A stretch of DNA of 64,000 nt from Tyto alba (taxonomy: Eukaryota; Chordata; Aves; Strigiformes; Tytonidae), in contig NW_024881313.1 of NCBI RefSeq assembly GCF_018691265.1, forward strand, positions 18,779,518 to 18,843,517. The letters run 5' to 3'. Positions 35,501-47,278 of this stretch are shown one piece after another (the stretch's first letter is position 1; the number at the start of each line of letters is the position of its first letter). The position numbers and the translations under genes are program-made. The notes beneath the pieces are model-generated. The model was not told the origin of the DNA and ran no database searches. It saw only the letters and a list, made by a program, of their open reading frames with translations.

Positions 35501-37729
35501 TACAAAGCTCCCCATGTGCCTCCCCTCTGCCTCCTACTCCCTATGCTCAGCATCCATCTCCAGATGGAGTGAAATGGGGAAGAAGCAGAGAGGTCGCTCC
35601 ATTCCTCCTCCATAGCGTGGCCGCCTTCATAGGATGATTCAGGAAATTATCCTTTTTCATGCATTCCACCCTCTGGCAAGCAAATTCCCCATGGAGGATG
35701 CCAGCCGCATTTCTACCTCCAGGAGGAAGGAGATAAAACTGTAAATAACATTTAAGAGTTAACTATTTTTGGCTATGTTGCATAGGCTGAAAGTCCTATT
35801 TTCTCCTTCAGAAATTTGTTTTGTGTGATCTGACTGAGGCAAGTCAGGGAGAGAACAAAGAAGACATTTCTGCAATTACAAGTACCTCAGACCAGAGATC
35901 TGCAGCACAAGTGAGATTCAAATATAATGAAAAATGGGAAGTCACAAAGGACAGAGTGACTGCCATAGTCATGGTGGCAGGACTCCCACGCGTGCTGCAG
36001 CTTTTGTAATACTGAGCCAACCTTGCTGCAATTTAGATGTGTCCTATGGCATGAACATCACCCCTCCACCAGGCCAGCACTGTGCCAAACTGGGCTGTGA
36101 CAATGACCTCTGAGCAAGGCAGCAGCACCATTTCTACCCTGACCTAAAAGACAAACATTTTTTGTTCTGCTCTGTGGACAAATGTGCTGAGGAAAGACAG
36201 CTATTTGATTATGTACAGTCTCCTACAAGCTGGTGTCTCTCTGACAAGACACTAGTGAGTTGTGGTTGGGCTCTAATGCTGGTCCCAAGTTATTCTCGCC
36301 CAAAGCATTTTGGGCTGTGGCTGTTCATGGTTTTCATCTTTGCATGCTCCCATATCTGGATACTTCATTGTTTGTTTTTTTGTTTGCTTGTTTGTTTTAA
36401 ATAAATGCATCTCTGCTGACTGGTACCTCAGGTTTCAAAGCAAGTTCACCACTCATAGTCTCCAGTTGCTCCTATATGTTCTCTCCAGTTGTGTCTAGCC
36501 TGCTAGGTAACAACTCTGCACTGATGTATGGGCTTGCACCACGCTACCTCCTCTGTCCCTGGAAAAAAACTTAGGCAAGCAAACAAGTAAGAAACAGATT
36601 TGTATGAACCTGGTCTAACCTGCAGATTGTGCTTAATTTTTAGTCTAAACATAGCTTCTGAATTGCTCCTTGTGCTCCCAGGGTCTTACTTAAGAAGGAA
36701 GAATATGTCAGACAATAAAGGGCAAGAAGATCTTAGAAAACTTTTATTCATTCATAATAGTTTTAAGAGAGCACTTCACTATACTTCTGTTTACAAATCA
36801 GTAAACAGCACTAAGGAATTTCCCTCTTCCACAAAGGGGGATTCAGAGAGAAGAGGTCTTTTCTCTTGGTGCTTCGTCTTGAGACTGCATGTTAGGTAGA
36901 TAATGCTAAGCGATTTAACCATCTAATGTGATACAGCACAAGGTTTTGATCAGTAAAATATACCAGTGCAACACATACACATATATGAATGCAGCCCACA
37001 CTAAATGCATTTAGTATCAGTTAAATATGAGTGTCATGAATACTAATTATAAATAGAAAATAATGGTAAAGCTATGCTAGTTCTAGTAGTGGTTCTACAA
37101 AATATGATTCTTGACACTATTCTGTCTAGCACTTTCATTATTAATTTTCTGGGAAAAAAAATCCCAGTAAAGTTTGTAAATATCCCCCAAATCATGAGAG
37201 AAAACAGCAAACAAATTTGCTAGCATTTGACCATCTATGTTCAGTTCAGGCCCAGTTGTCAGGAACAATGACTACTACATTAAAAAACACACCTCTGAAA
37301 ACAGAAATTCTGAAAAACATCTTGGGGTTTGGAGCAGATGATCTTCTGCTCAGTGCTGTGGCAAGAAGACCTAATGTAGGTAAACAGTATGATCTCAAGC
37401 AAGGAGGTTATACTGGGAAATATTTTGTCACCGTCTCTTGTGATATGAAACCTAGAAGACAGGATTGGAAAACAGAGTGTGACAGATTCAAAACAAACAA
37501 AAAAAGGGATTCTTTTTTAATGTTCCATATTTAAACAGCTAAACTCATTGACATACAATATTATGGATACCAAAAGCTTATGTTAATGAGAAAAGTTCTT
37601 GTAAGTAACCTTCCACTGAACACTCCTGAGCACAGAGGTGTCTGTGTCATAAAGCTAGAAGCTGGTAGAGGAGTCCAGAAAATACCACTCTGTTCTTTCC
37701 TTTTCTAAATTTTCCTCAAATCATCCACT
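32591..37729. other. Unassigned DNA
   Basis: 5.1 kb without a supported gene. Purine-rich sequence follows the C run (32610-32840). A TTTG-type microsatellite lies at 36369-36397. Open frames at 35191-35613 (minus, 140 codons) and 36600-36899 (plus) show no recognisable domains. Confidence 0.5.
36369..36397. repeat. (TTTG)n-like microsatellite
   Basis: Imperfect TTTG/TTTT/CTTG repeat. Confidence 0.8.
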
Positions 37730-37812
37730 ACGGACCACTGTCAAAGACAATCCATTTATCTAGATAGACCTTGGGTCTGACCTAGTGCAGCTAGTCATAC
37801 GTTATTCTTCCT
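37730..37812 (+). mobile_element. Ancient CR1 3'-tail fragment, plus strand
   Basis: The phrases 'ccactgtcaaagacaat', 'tagatagaccttgggtctg' and 'acctagtgcag' fit the conserved 3' UTR of old sauropsid CR1 families, in which a 'cactgtcagagacagg' phrase precedes 'gatggacc' and 'ggtctgaccca'. The match is diverged and the fragment is short. No coding part is preserved next to it. Confidence 0.55.
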
Positions 37813-37859
37813 ACTACTGCTATATTTACCAACCTGATATATGATCAGATGTCTAATTT

Positions 37860-37920
37860 TGTGTCCAGTTCTGATGTTCACAGTCCAAGAAGGAAACTGA
37901 AAATTTGAAAACTGTAAGAA
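37860..37920 (+). mobile_element. Possible ancient CR1 coding fragment, plus strand
   Basis: The phrase 'gtgtccagttctgatg' with 'caagaaggaaactg' resembles the CR1 ORF2 stretch 'gtccagttctgg...caagaaggat'. It is one short match next to another CR1 trace, so it is tentative. Confidence 0.4.
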
Positions 37921-38494
37921 TATTTTAAAATATTAGGAAACATGTTAAATACTAAGGGAACCTATTATTTCCCTTAACAAGGGCAGGGCTAAAGGATAGT
38001 ATGCTTATACTCTAAAAATATTTAACTGGGAAAGGCCAAACTGTTCAATAGAAAAAGGTCATACATGATGGTAGGATTCATGTGGATAAATATAGATGTC
38101 TATATATGAGCTGGTCCATCTAGGAGCTCTGTATGTCAATACAGAGATAAGGAATGCTTTCGGTGGATTGTAAAGCACAATTCATCTCAGTCTAGAGTAG
38201 AGGTCTAAAATGGGTTAGATGAATCAATCCCTTGAAGTTTCTATTTCTCCACTGTCTGTGACTAGCACAGTTGCAGACTTCTACTGAAGGTGCCCAAAGT
38301 TGATTGAATATTACTCCTAATGTCTGTGAATGGATTAGTAGAGATTAGTAAAAGTAGTAGAGTACAGATTGCTGCTCAGTGTAATTAGCAATTGGAATAG
38401 AAAGGACTGAAATAGCTCTTTTTTCAAAGGCTTTTTAAAAATTTAAGTTACACTTTATTTCCTAGAAAATATGCCCTAGTTGAAACACAGCTGT

Positions 38495-38587
38495 TGGCCT
38501 TGTGCCAGATGACTCCTCTGGCCCATGTTGTACAGGAGATCAGACTATCAAATCATAATGATTCCTTCTGGCCTTAAAAATCTGTGC
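38495..38587 (+). mobile_element. Ancient CR1 3' end, plus strand
   Basis: The stretch 'tgtgccagatgactcc' followed by 'gattccttctggccttaaaa' fits the 3' end of older CR1 families, in which 'ctagatgacc' leads to 'ccttctggccttaaaatct' before the terminal octamers. The octamers themselves are gone. Confidence 0.55.
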
Positions 38588-40480
38588 CTTCAATCACTGC
38601 TGATGAATAGTGGCATGTTTTCAATGTCTTATTAAGTGCCTCTGGATCGATACAGATGTGCCATTTTACCTGCAGGGTTTTTCCCACAATTGTTAGCTGC
38701 TGCTGCTGTGTTCATTTCAAATGATGTGATGTTACAAATCAGCTTATGAATCTTAAACGTATAGAAGTTTTCCATCAGTACCAAAGGGCAGATTTAGCAG
38801 TGGCTCAGGTGGTGGTAGACTTTCCCCTTAGCACTCTGCTCCATGCTGTGCAGCCAGAAGTGAAGCTGCAGTGTAGTGCAGCCCTTTCTATCAATATCAT
38901 GGCAACATTCAGCCCTGTGTAGCCAAATTTATCTTTGCATTACTTAGTTTGCAGTGAAAATGGCTGAATTTGAAGCATGGAGTTTAAGGAGTCTTTCCTG
39001 ACTCTGTCTTTCCTGACACTAACAGGTTTATCTGTAGTATAAGATGCCTTTATGTGCATCATTGTCATACATAAAGAAAAGATAATGTGTGCATGGCTAT
39101 GCCATGAGTATGCTGTATGCTACACTTATTTTCATTAAGTATAATGGCAAGTAAACACATTAATTAAATTTAGTATTCACAAACACAATTTTACTTTGTA
39201 TTGCTGCTATTTAGGATGACTAACCAGGATTTGCACACAGTAACTGTGTTCTTGGGGTAGCTGGTATGAAATCACACTGTGAGTCAATATAACAACAACA
39301 AAAACACTTTTGACTGGTCTGAATACTTCAATGACTAAAAAATTTACTACTGATTTTGTCAAATCTATGACATGCACAGTAGTTCCTGTTGTTCTCCCTT
39401 CATTATTATTGGTGTTAGAAATCTTGCATGTTTAGCTTTTGTTAAAGGATTGATCAAGGATGGCATGAGTGAAGGAGGTGTTGAAGAATATTATAAAACC
39501 AGAAAAATCTGTTTCTCATGGGCTGAACAGTGATCAGCATCACTGGTGATAATCACTGTCTCATCTGATTTGTTTTCATCTCACAAATGAGCATGGCTGG
39601 GAAAGCTATACCTGAAAGGCTTAAATTCCTGGTTCTTAAAACTGGATCTCCAGCTGCAGGTGCTCAGACATCTCTAAGGCACTATCAGCAAGCCCAGTCA
39701 TAAATCACAGAGACTTGCTGTTTACCACTATGACTGATCTCCAAAAACAGGATCAATGCGGTTCATTCCTGAAACCTGAAAACAAGTGTATATATAAGAG
39801 AAAGTGTCAAGAAAGACAATATTAAAAAGAAGGTCAAACTTTAATTCACCTTGGTTCCCAGAAACATTCCTTAAAGCCTCCTGATAAGAATAATTTCACA
39901 GCCTGTGTGGATTGCATTACGCCTACCCTTAAACTGGGTCCTGTAAAGATAGTTACTGACTCATTTTTATTCTAAAAAATCTTTACTGTGGTGACATCCC
40001 TTCTTATCCAGTAAGGCAAATGCAGATGAATTAAATGTAGTTTTCAGTGGTATTTTTGCTGCTAGGAGTCTCACTCCAGGTTTTGCCCCAATTTTGGGCA
40101 ATAGAGGGGCATCTTTTTGCACTGTGCCAGGAGAGGCTTGGAGAAAACCAAGCACTTCGAGGCAGTGATGCATAGAGCAGTCTATATTCCTCAGCACAGG
40201 GAACTGCCTTGTTGTGGGGAGAAGGCAAAATCAAAGCTCCTGCCAACCTAATTCCTTTTTCCTTTCACAAAGTAAAGTCATTACTCTGCAAAGAAAGATT
40301 GCTCTCCCTCTCACAATCTGGTCTTTAACTCCATCATCCAGCAGTGAGACACAGGAGGAATTCTCACAGCCTTTGGCATCTCTTCGCTGTGTGCCAGCTG
40401 AACCACAATTTGTTCCTTCCTGAATACATCCTGCAACTGAAGGAGCAGACTGTGATATCACCATACTTGTATAAGGTGAG
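38588..40480. other. Unassigned AT-rich DNA
   Basis: No gene or repeat recognised. Confidence 0.6.
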
Positions 40481-40557
40481 ATCAAAGATCCTTCCAGCCC
40501 AGTATCCTGTTTCTGAGAGTGGACAGCAGCAGATGTTCTGGGAAGAGTGTAAGAAAA
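40481..40557 (-). mobile_element. Ancient CR1 3'-tail fragment, minus strand
   Basis: The plus strand reads 'ccagcccagtatcctgt' then 'ctgagagtggaca'. Its reverse complement is the same old CR1 3' UTR motif seen on the plus strand at 37730-37812, so this piece is inverted relative to it. It lies inside a 137-codon minus open frame (40231-40644), which argues against that frame being a gene. Confidence 0.55.
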
Positions 40558-43500
40558 AGGCAAGCTGCAATGACACTTTCCCAGTGTGTTTGCCCCAAAC
40601 ATTTCCCCAGCTAGAGCCAAAATCCACTCAACGCTTTTCTCCATAAAGCGTTTCTAACCAATACTGTACATTGTTCTCACTGGAGCTGATCCTCAAGGTA
40701 GCAATGCCACCATAAATCCAAAGTATCTACTGTTCATCGGGTTCCATTACATTCTCCACCAGTTACAACATATTCAGGCTTTCTCCTGGCAGATTGTCTC
40801 TTTGCTACTGGCACAGCTCGAAACAGGAATCTCAATAAATGGGTAGGCAAACCCTGCTCTCCAACAGGACTCACTACCAGCATATTTATATAACTGCTGG
40901 CTTTCATGGAGCTGGACTACATTTTCACTGGACTGTGTGACATGTTTAAAAGTTGAGCTAGAACAAAAGTTTTTGCACCTGTTACAGTTTTAGAGTAGAG
41001 CTCTGCAGGCATGGCTGGGTAGATGGGCGAAGGAAATGTTCACACCATATTCAAGTGCCAACTTGAGCACTCAAGAAGTTTTCTGTAGCCAAAAGAAAGA
41101 GAAGGCATGTACCTCAGCTCTACAATTATCCTAGAGAGATCAGCCTCCTCATCTAGTTTCTAAATTTGGAGATAAAATTCAGGCACATGAACACCCTCCC
41201 CATTACTCCAACATATTCCAGTTACCAATTTTGATTTAAAAATAAAACTGACTAGATCTCTGACAATCTGCGGTGGCCCAGAATCTTGCCCTGCAGCAGT
41301 TTCAACTCTGGCAGCAGCAACAGAACTTTTAGGAATAAAATCTCTGGCTGATTTTCTAGTTAACTTAATTTATTGTAATTAGCTTTACTTAATTATACAT
41401 ACAGCTGTTCTGCACCCTCAACATAGCTCAGGGGACTGTTTAAAGTGCTTAAGTCTAAATGTCATGTTTTAGCACAGTACAGAGCACAGTATTATTCTTC
41501 TCAGGATCTGGTGGGAGGGAAGGGCATCCAGCAGCCCATCTTTCTTTCCTTCTACTCCCTCCACACATTCTCAGCACATCCTCCTCCCCAGCTTCTTTTC
41601 TTCTTGGGCAAGGAAGAGATATCTGTTCCTCTGCTACACTGACACTCACTCAGTGCACCCAAGGGCTGCAGAGATCACGACATTCACCCCTCTCCAGGGC
41701 ACACACTTGCCATCTCCAGTAAGCCTCACCTGGTCTAGCCAGAGGAGGAACGTGCCTCAAAGACAATATTAACCTTGACTTTTCTGCTGCCTTTACAGCA
41801 CTGGGATATAGCTATCACAAGTAAATGGTGAAAATATTTGCAGTATTGAATCACATGTTACAAATCTCATAAGGAGACCTTCTTTAAAGTAAAGCTTCAT
41901 AAAGACTTTTTCTACCCTGTTCACAAAACATTCCTATGCTCCTAAAACTGGTTAATAAATTCTCTGTCTAAATCACCTCAGCACAAAAGGCAGAACAATT
42001 TCAACAAATCAAGCATTTACATAAACAATCACCTGGACTCTTCTACTAGGTTTGTATTGTTTATTAAAAATAAGTATTAACAATATTTGAGATAGATTGG
42101 AAATTTAATCTGCTTTTCTATCAGATGAGACTGATGCAAGATCACCTTTGCTGTGGTTCAGATATTCACATGTGCATATTCCTACACTGATAACTAGTGC
42201 TCTCTAATTTTTATTGCATTGTCATTCCACTTAAAATAGTTTATTTTAATTCTTTTCCCTTTTATAATTTAATAGAATTTTGATATCCTTATCTTTACCG
42301 GTTCTTTTCTGTTTTGTCAGACTTTTTCAAGCAAGATGTAGAAAGTGCCAGAACATCTTGGGGATAATTACTCTTCAACTAATTTGAAGCAGTGATGATG
42401 ATATTCTAGATTTTTATGGAGCAAATGTTTTATGTTTTATTAATTGCACTTGTCCTTTCCTTTGGTATTTTTCCTGATGTCTAATAGCCTTACAGGTTTA
42501 CTGTCTAAACTACTCCTATGTTGCACATCTTGTACCCCAAAAGAAAGCCTTTATGATAGCACTCTAAAGCCCAGATGCTGCCCTTTGGAAAAGGAAAGTG
42601 TTTATGAAGAAAACTTCAGTCAGAAACATGTTCACTACTTCTGATGGGGGATGTCTGGCAGATCGTGCCCTTTCACAAATCCGGGTCTCAATGTATGATT
42701 CAGTTTATCTAACACAATAGTGGCTTGTACCACCATCCTCAGCCAGGTACCTCAGAAAGTCTAACAGGTCTAATCAACAAGACCCTATGTCTTTCCTCCA
42801 TACCCATCTGCCTTATCCTTCTCTCTCTCCATAACTTCCTCCCTCACTGCCAAGACCATGGGAGTTTTGACTGATCTGAATTGGACAATTCTGCTCTGTG
42901 TTGGGAACATCACATCAAAGGTTTGAGGCAGGCAGAGTGACCTGGTGGTGATCTGAGTGGTGTCCTGGAGGATGTCTTGGAGTAGTGTAAGGGTGTAATT
43001 GTGACAGAGCTGGTGTCTCCCTGGAAAGGAAGCTGCTTACCCCAAACTTCTGCAAATCCTCATAGGATTTTTCAGGTAAGGACTGGGGAGCATATAAGGT
43101 GGGGGCACCTATGTTTGACAATGGAATGATTAGACACTTCTTTAAAAATCATTGAATATCTATGTACCACTTAAAACACCTGAATTTGCCTTTCCAAACC
43201 TTCAAACTGATATTCAAAGTGGAATTTGTTGTTGTGTCCTATTTTTTGTATAAACCATCCCCATTCTCCATGCGTTGCAAGGCACAGAATACTTCAGTGG
43301 CCTTGGTTTTCACATCACTCCTATAGTTTAGGGAAACACTCTTTCAGACGTCAAAATAAAACACAGACCCTGTGGCTTCCACGTGATCCTTCAAGATGTT
43401 TGTGGCAGTGCAGGGACATGATGTCAGCCTCTGGATACTCCTTTGGCTATTTTCTTTTCTCAGTACTACTGGCTTGTGAGGCTAAGGACATCAAGCTAGA

Positions 43501-44468
43501 GCTTCTTAGGCAGATGAAAGCATACTTTAAAGTGAAGGTCAAGTTATTCTTTTTTAATGAAGTGTTGGTTATTTCTTGTATACCTTGCAGAAAAAAACAG
43601 AACTCCGCACAACAGATGGAGGCCTAGTTGTCCTGCTGTGCCCCTGTGAGTCCCTGTTTTGCAAATGAACAAAACACAGAGGCAAATATATTCCTGACCT
43701 CTATTCAGGACACTTTCCTACTTTTTTAGAGGGGATAAGAGAATGCAGGTTATCTTTTCCCTAAGTTTCATTGGTGTTTTGTCACAGACAGGATTCCCAG
43801 AGTCAAGTAAAAACAGCCTTAGCTGACAGAGGGTTTCACGGCACAAAAATTGTCAGTGGGGCTGTGTGGCTGTTGTGGTGGAGGGCAGGAATATTTACAG
43901 ACTTCTTACTTTAGGGGCACATTTGTGCAATTCCTTCTTTAAAAAGCCGTTGAAAAGTGCTTTTATTTCTTACCATTGAATATGATTTTTTTCTCTGTCA
44001 CTTTTTGCTACCCAAAGTCAGAGGTTTGTGAAGCTAAAGGGGTGGCATGTGTCTCATGAAGTAGTATTAAACACAGTGCTCTTCATTTGTGATTCTCAAA
44101 GCCAAGTCTATTAGCATGCTTGTCATCATTTTTAGCTGAAGCATAGAAGAGTCTTTAAGTGCAGGGATTACAAACTGATTAACTGGCAATCTGAAAATGG
44201 TACCTGGAAAGACCTTGTCCATCTCCTATAAAGGAAAGCTGAAAGGAAAATTTTAGAGAAGAACAGTTAAAAGTCTCATAGAAGTCAGAGTACTTTTCCT
44301 CCAAGTGTAATGATTCAAATACTGAGAGATGAGTAATATCCCCGTAGCTCTACCGGAATTTGTCCTGGACCCTCAAACTTAATGTTTCCTTGTTGTCAAC
44401 ACCAACTCTCAGGGGAGAGATCTCTTCCTTTTCAATATTCTTAAACATCCAGTTGCCCAGGACTGGGG
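40558..44468. other. Unassigned DNA
   Basis: 3.9 kb with no supported gene or element. The longest frame is 133 codons (43226-43627, plus) with no recognisable domain. Confidence 0.5.
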
Positions 44469-44522
44469 CATGAGAAGTCAGAGTCTCATGAGAAGTCAGA
44501 GTCACATGAGAAACCAGAAATA
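44469..44522. repeat. 18-bp minisatellite, three units
   Basis: Three tandem units based on catgagaagtcagagtct (44469-44486, 44487-44504, 44505-44522). The first two differ by one base and the third is more diverged. Confidence 0.85.
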
Positions 44523-44643
44523 GCAGAGGAAATTGTCACTGACAGTAAGAGCAATTCATTAACAATGTATCAACTCACACTTGTAAATTTACTTCTCATG
44601 TTTGACTGTTACCTCATCCTCCTGGGCACCATTTCTGTATTTA

Positions 44644-45219
44644 TGTCCTGGTTTCAGCTGGGATAGAGTTAATTTTTCTCCTTCATAGTTAAATAATACT
44701 GTGTTTTGGATTCAGTATGGGATTTGGTATAAGAATGCTGATAATACACTGGTGTTTTCAGTTGTTGCTAAGAGATCAGGGACTCTCTAACTCCCCATGT
44801 CCTGCTCGTGCGCAGGTGTACAAGAAGCTGGGACGAAGCATGGCCAGAGCACCAGACCCAAATTAGCTAATGAAACATTCCATATCATGTAATTTCTTGT
44901 TCTGTATATACAGGAGGGGCAGCTGGGAAGGAGGGGGTTCTCTCTCACTTCTGGGATTGCAGTTTTGGGATCTTGTTTTTCTGGATTGTTAGCCAGGAAC
45001 AGGCTGGGTATGAGTCAGTGAGTAGTAAGCAATTGCATTGTGTATTACCGATTTGTACTTTCTCTTATTGTTTTATTTTATTTAAATTATTAAACTGTTT
45101 TTATCTCAACCTTCAAGTCTCCCTTTACCCCATCAATTCTCCCCTCCATCTGCTGAGCAGGGGAAGGTGAGCAAGTGGCTGCATGGTGTTTGGCTGCTGG
45201 CCCAGTTTAAACCAAGACA
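44644..45219 (+). mobile_element. Solo LTR, ERVL-like, 576 bp, plus strand
   Basis: Flanked by a perfect 5-bp target duplication, attta (44639-44643 and 45220-45224). It starts TGTCCTGGTTTCAGCTGG and ends AAACCAAGACA. A TATA-like TATATA lies near 44905-44910, the conserved 'gcaattgcattgtg' phrase near 45029, and a variant polyadenylation signal ATTAAA at 45089-45094. The family is one of the commonest LTR types in neoavian birds; the 5-bp duplication fits an ERVL-like assignment. The LTR at 53861-54442 is a clearly related copy in the same orientation. No proviral interior is present. The 65-codon open frame inside it is not a gene. Confidence 0.92.
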
Positions 45220-45224
45220 ATTTA

Positions 45225-47278
45225 TTCACCATGTTTCATCCTTTGATACTTAAAGAGTAAGGCTCACATTCACAAAAGGGCTGAGGTACAGGTGCTGGTA
45301 CAATAGATGGTTGTTAATGCCTAAGAAGTCAGGGTCCAGCCATGCGATTCCCAGAGTAAATTGGAGGTTAAGCATTCTAGGATTAAATTCATGATGCCCA
45401 ATGTGTCTAGCTGGTTGGCAGGGAATAATGCAGAAACCCTGAGAAAACTGCTTTAGTATTTACAGTACAAGAGCCCTCCCTGAACTTAGGTACACAAAAC
45501 TAAGTTGTCCCTTGGATATATGTATCTATCTTGGTCTTATCTTTGGAAAGATGATGGCAGGGGAAGGAGAGGCATGAGAGATTGGCAGACTTATTATCTA
45601 TGATGACTCAATGCACCTAAGCAGGTTGTGCAACACTTGAGCTAATTTTGTAATTTTTATTTCATGTTTAGAAATATGTGTCCCACATATTTATTGAGGA
45701 TTCCCAATGCTTCCAAAATGGAGAAAAACTCCCAAAGAATTCAATCCTTAACCCCTCAAAACCCCAAACCAAAAAGTAAGGTACACATCAATATTCCTTG
45801 ATAGAAGATTTTCAAATTGGCTGTGATCCCAGACAGAAGTGTGTTACCCTGAAATTGGAAAGAAAATATTCATATGATTTTGCTACACTCTTTTTGACTT
45901 TAAATGCATAAATCTATGTTGGCTTCCTGTAACAATAAAAAAACAAATATATGTTCAAATCACAGAATAAGCAGATATTGGAGGAAAACTCTAGACCTGA
46001 TGCGCAAATATCTACCAACTGTTTTCTTTTAATGGACTTTATAAAACCTGTTGGGCAAACAAAATCCTAACTAAATAATGCTGATTGTACTTCTTCCCAA
46101 GAAGAAATAATTCAAAGGAATCAAATGATAAATTAAATGAATGGTGCCCCAGCAAAGCAAATGGTGATAAATAGAAACACCTTGGTGTTGCTAACACTCA
46201 CACTAATGTGAACTGGTCAGTATAATTTATAAATTTTTTTTTTTACCTTTTGCAGGCTGGTTCTTCGTGCTAAATCTGATGTTAAAGTGATAAATTAGGA
46301 CAAGGAAGGTTGTCTAATGAGCAAGTAGGCAGCAATATATCAAAAAACCCAAACAAATCTAGGCTGCTACCAATCTCTGGGGTTTTTTTGGTGTTCCTTT
46401 GAGAGTGGAAAAGCATATTTGGTCTGAAGATGCAGTCCAAAATATATAAATATTTTATGTTCCTTTCCATATATATGCATGATAGGCATAAATATATGCA
46501 TATCATCTTCAAATATGTGTAAAAGTCTGCAAGACTCGAAGGACAATCTGTACACGAGTGGTGTAACAGTTCTGAGTTACTTGCCTATGCATGATTAAAC
46601 ATGCAACTATACATCTGCATTTCTGAAAGTGAAGCCCTTCCTCTTGTACATGATATATAACCCACTGAAATCAATGGGGAAATGATCATTTAATTCACTG
46701 AATATTCAATTAAATGCTTAATTTTCTTACTTTTCAGGTAGGATGCAGTTCCTCTAGAGAATATATTTAATCACAAGCAAAGCACCCCTATAATAGTCTT
46801 CATTATGCCATTCAAAAAGACTTAGTGAATAAAGAGGAAAGACTTATTTCTTTGTCCTACACAGATTTGGAAATGTTGAAAACTTAAACTGTACAAATAT
46901 CAGAAATCAAAATATTGAGAATTTTCATGAAGCTATAATGTGGTTGAAATAGTCATTTCTATGGTTTCAAATATTTCATTTTGCTGCTGACTTCTGTGTT
47001 CTAAGTAACTTAAATGTCAGCTTAAAAGTAATTTTGAACTGAAAATCCAGCATGTCCTTTTCTTAGAATAGTAACATTGGAAGTTTCGTGCTGTTTATGT
47101 AAATATTCTTTTCTTTTTGTAAGCTAAAATACAGATCTTTTTCCATATTTTGGTTTAAACATTTTTCAGCAATAAAGCTGTTTATCAAAAAAAATCACTA
47201 CTTACTCTGTGGCAAATTCTGCAGAGACCCCACATCCCAGAAAACTAGGAACATTAAAAAGTGTCTCTAATTTTTAAT
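45225..47278. other. Unassigned AT-rich DNA
   Basis: No gene or transposon recognised. There is an AT-rich, partly repeated ATATGCAT-type stretch near 46440-46505. Confidence 0.6.

Noticed and set aside
35191..35613. 140-codon open frame, minus strand
   Set aside because: No recognisable motif and no neighbouring exon-like signals; treated as chance.
40231..40644. 137-codon open frame, minus strand
   Set aside because: It runs through an ancient CR1 tail fragment (40481-40557), so it is unlikely to be a gene.
43226..43627. 133-codon open frame, plus strand
   Set aside because: No known domain and no supporting context.
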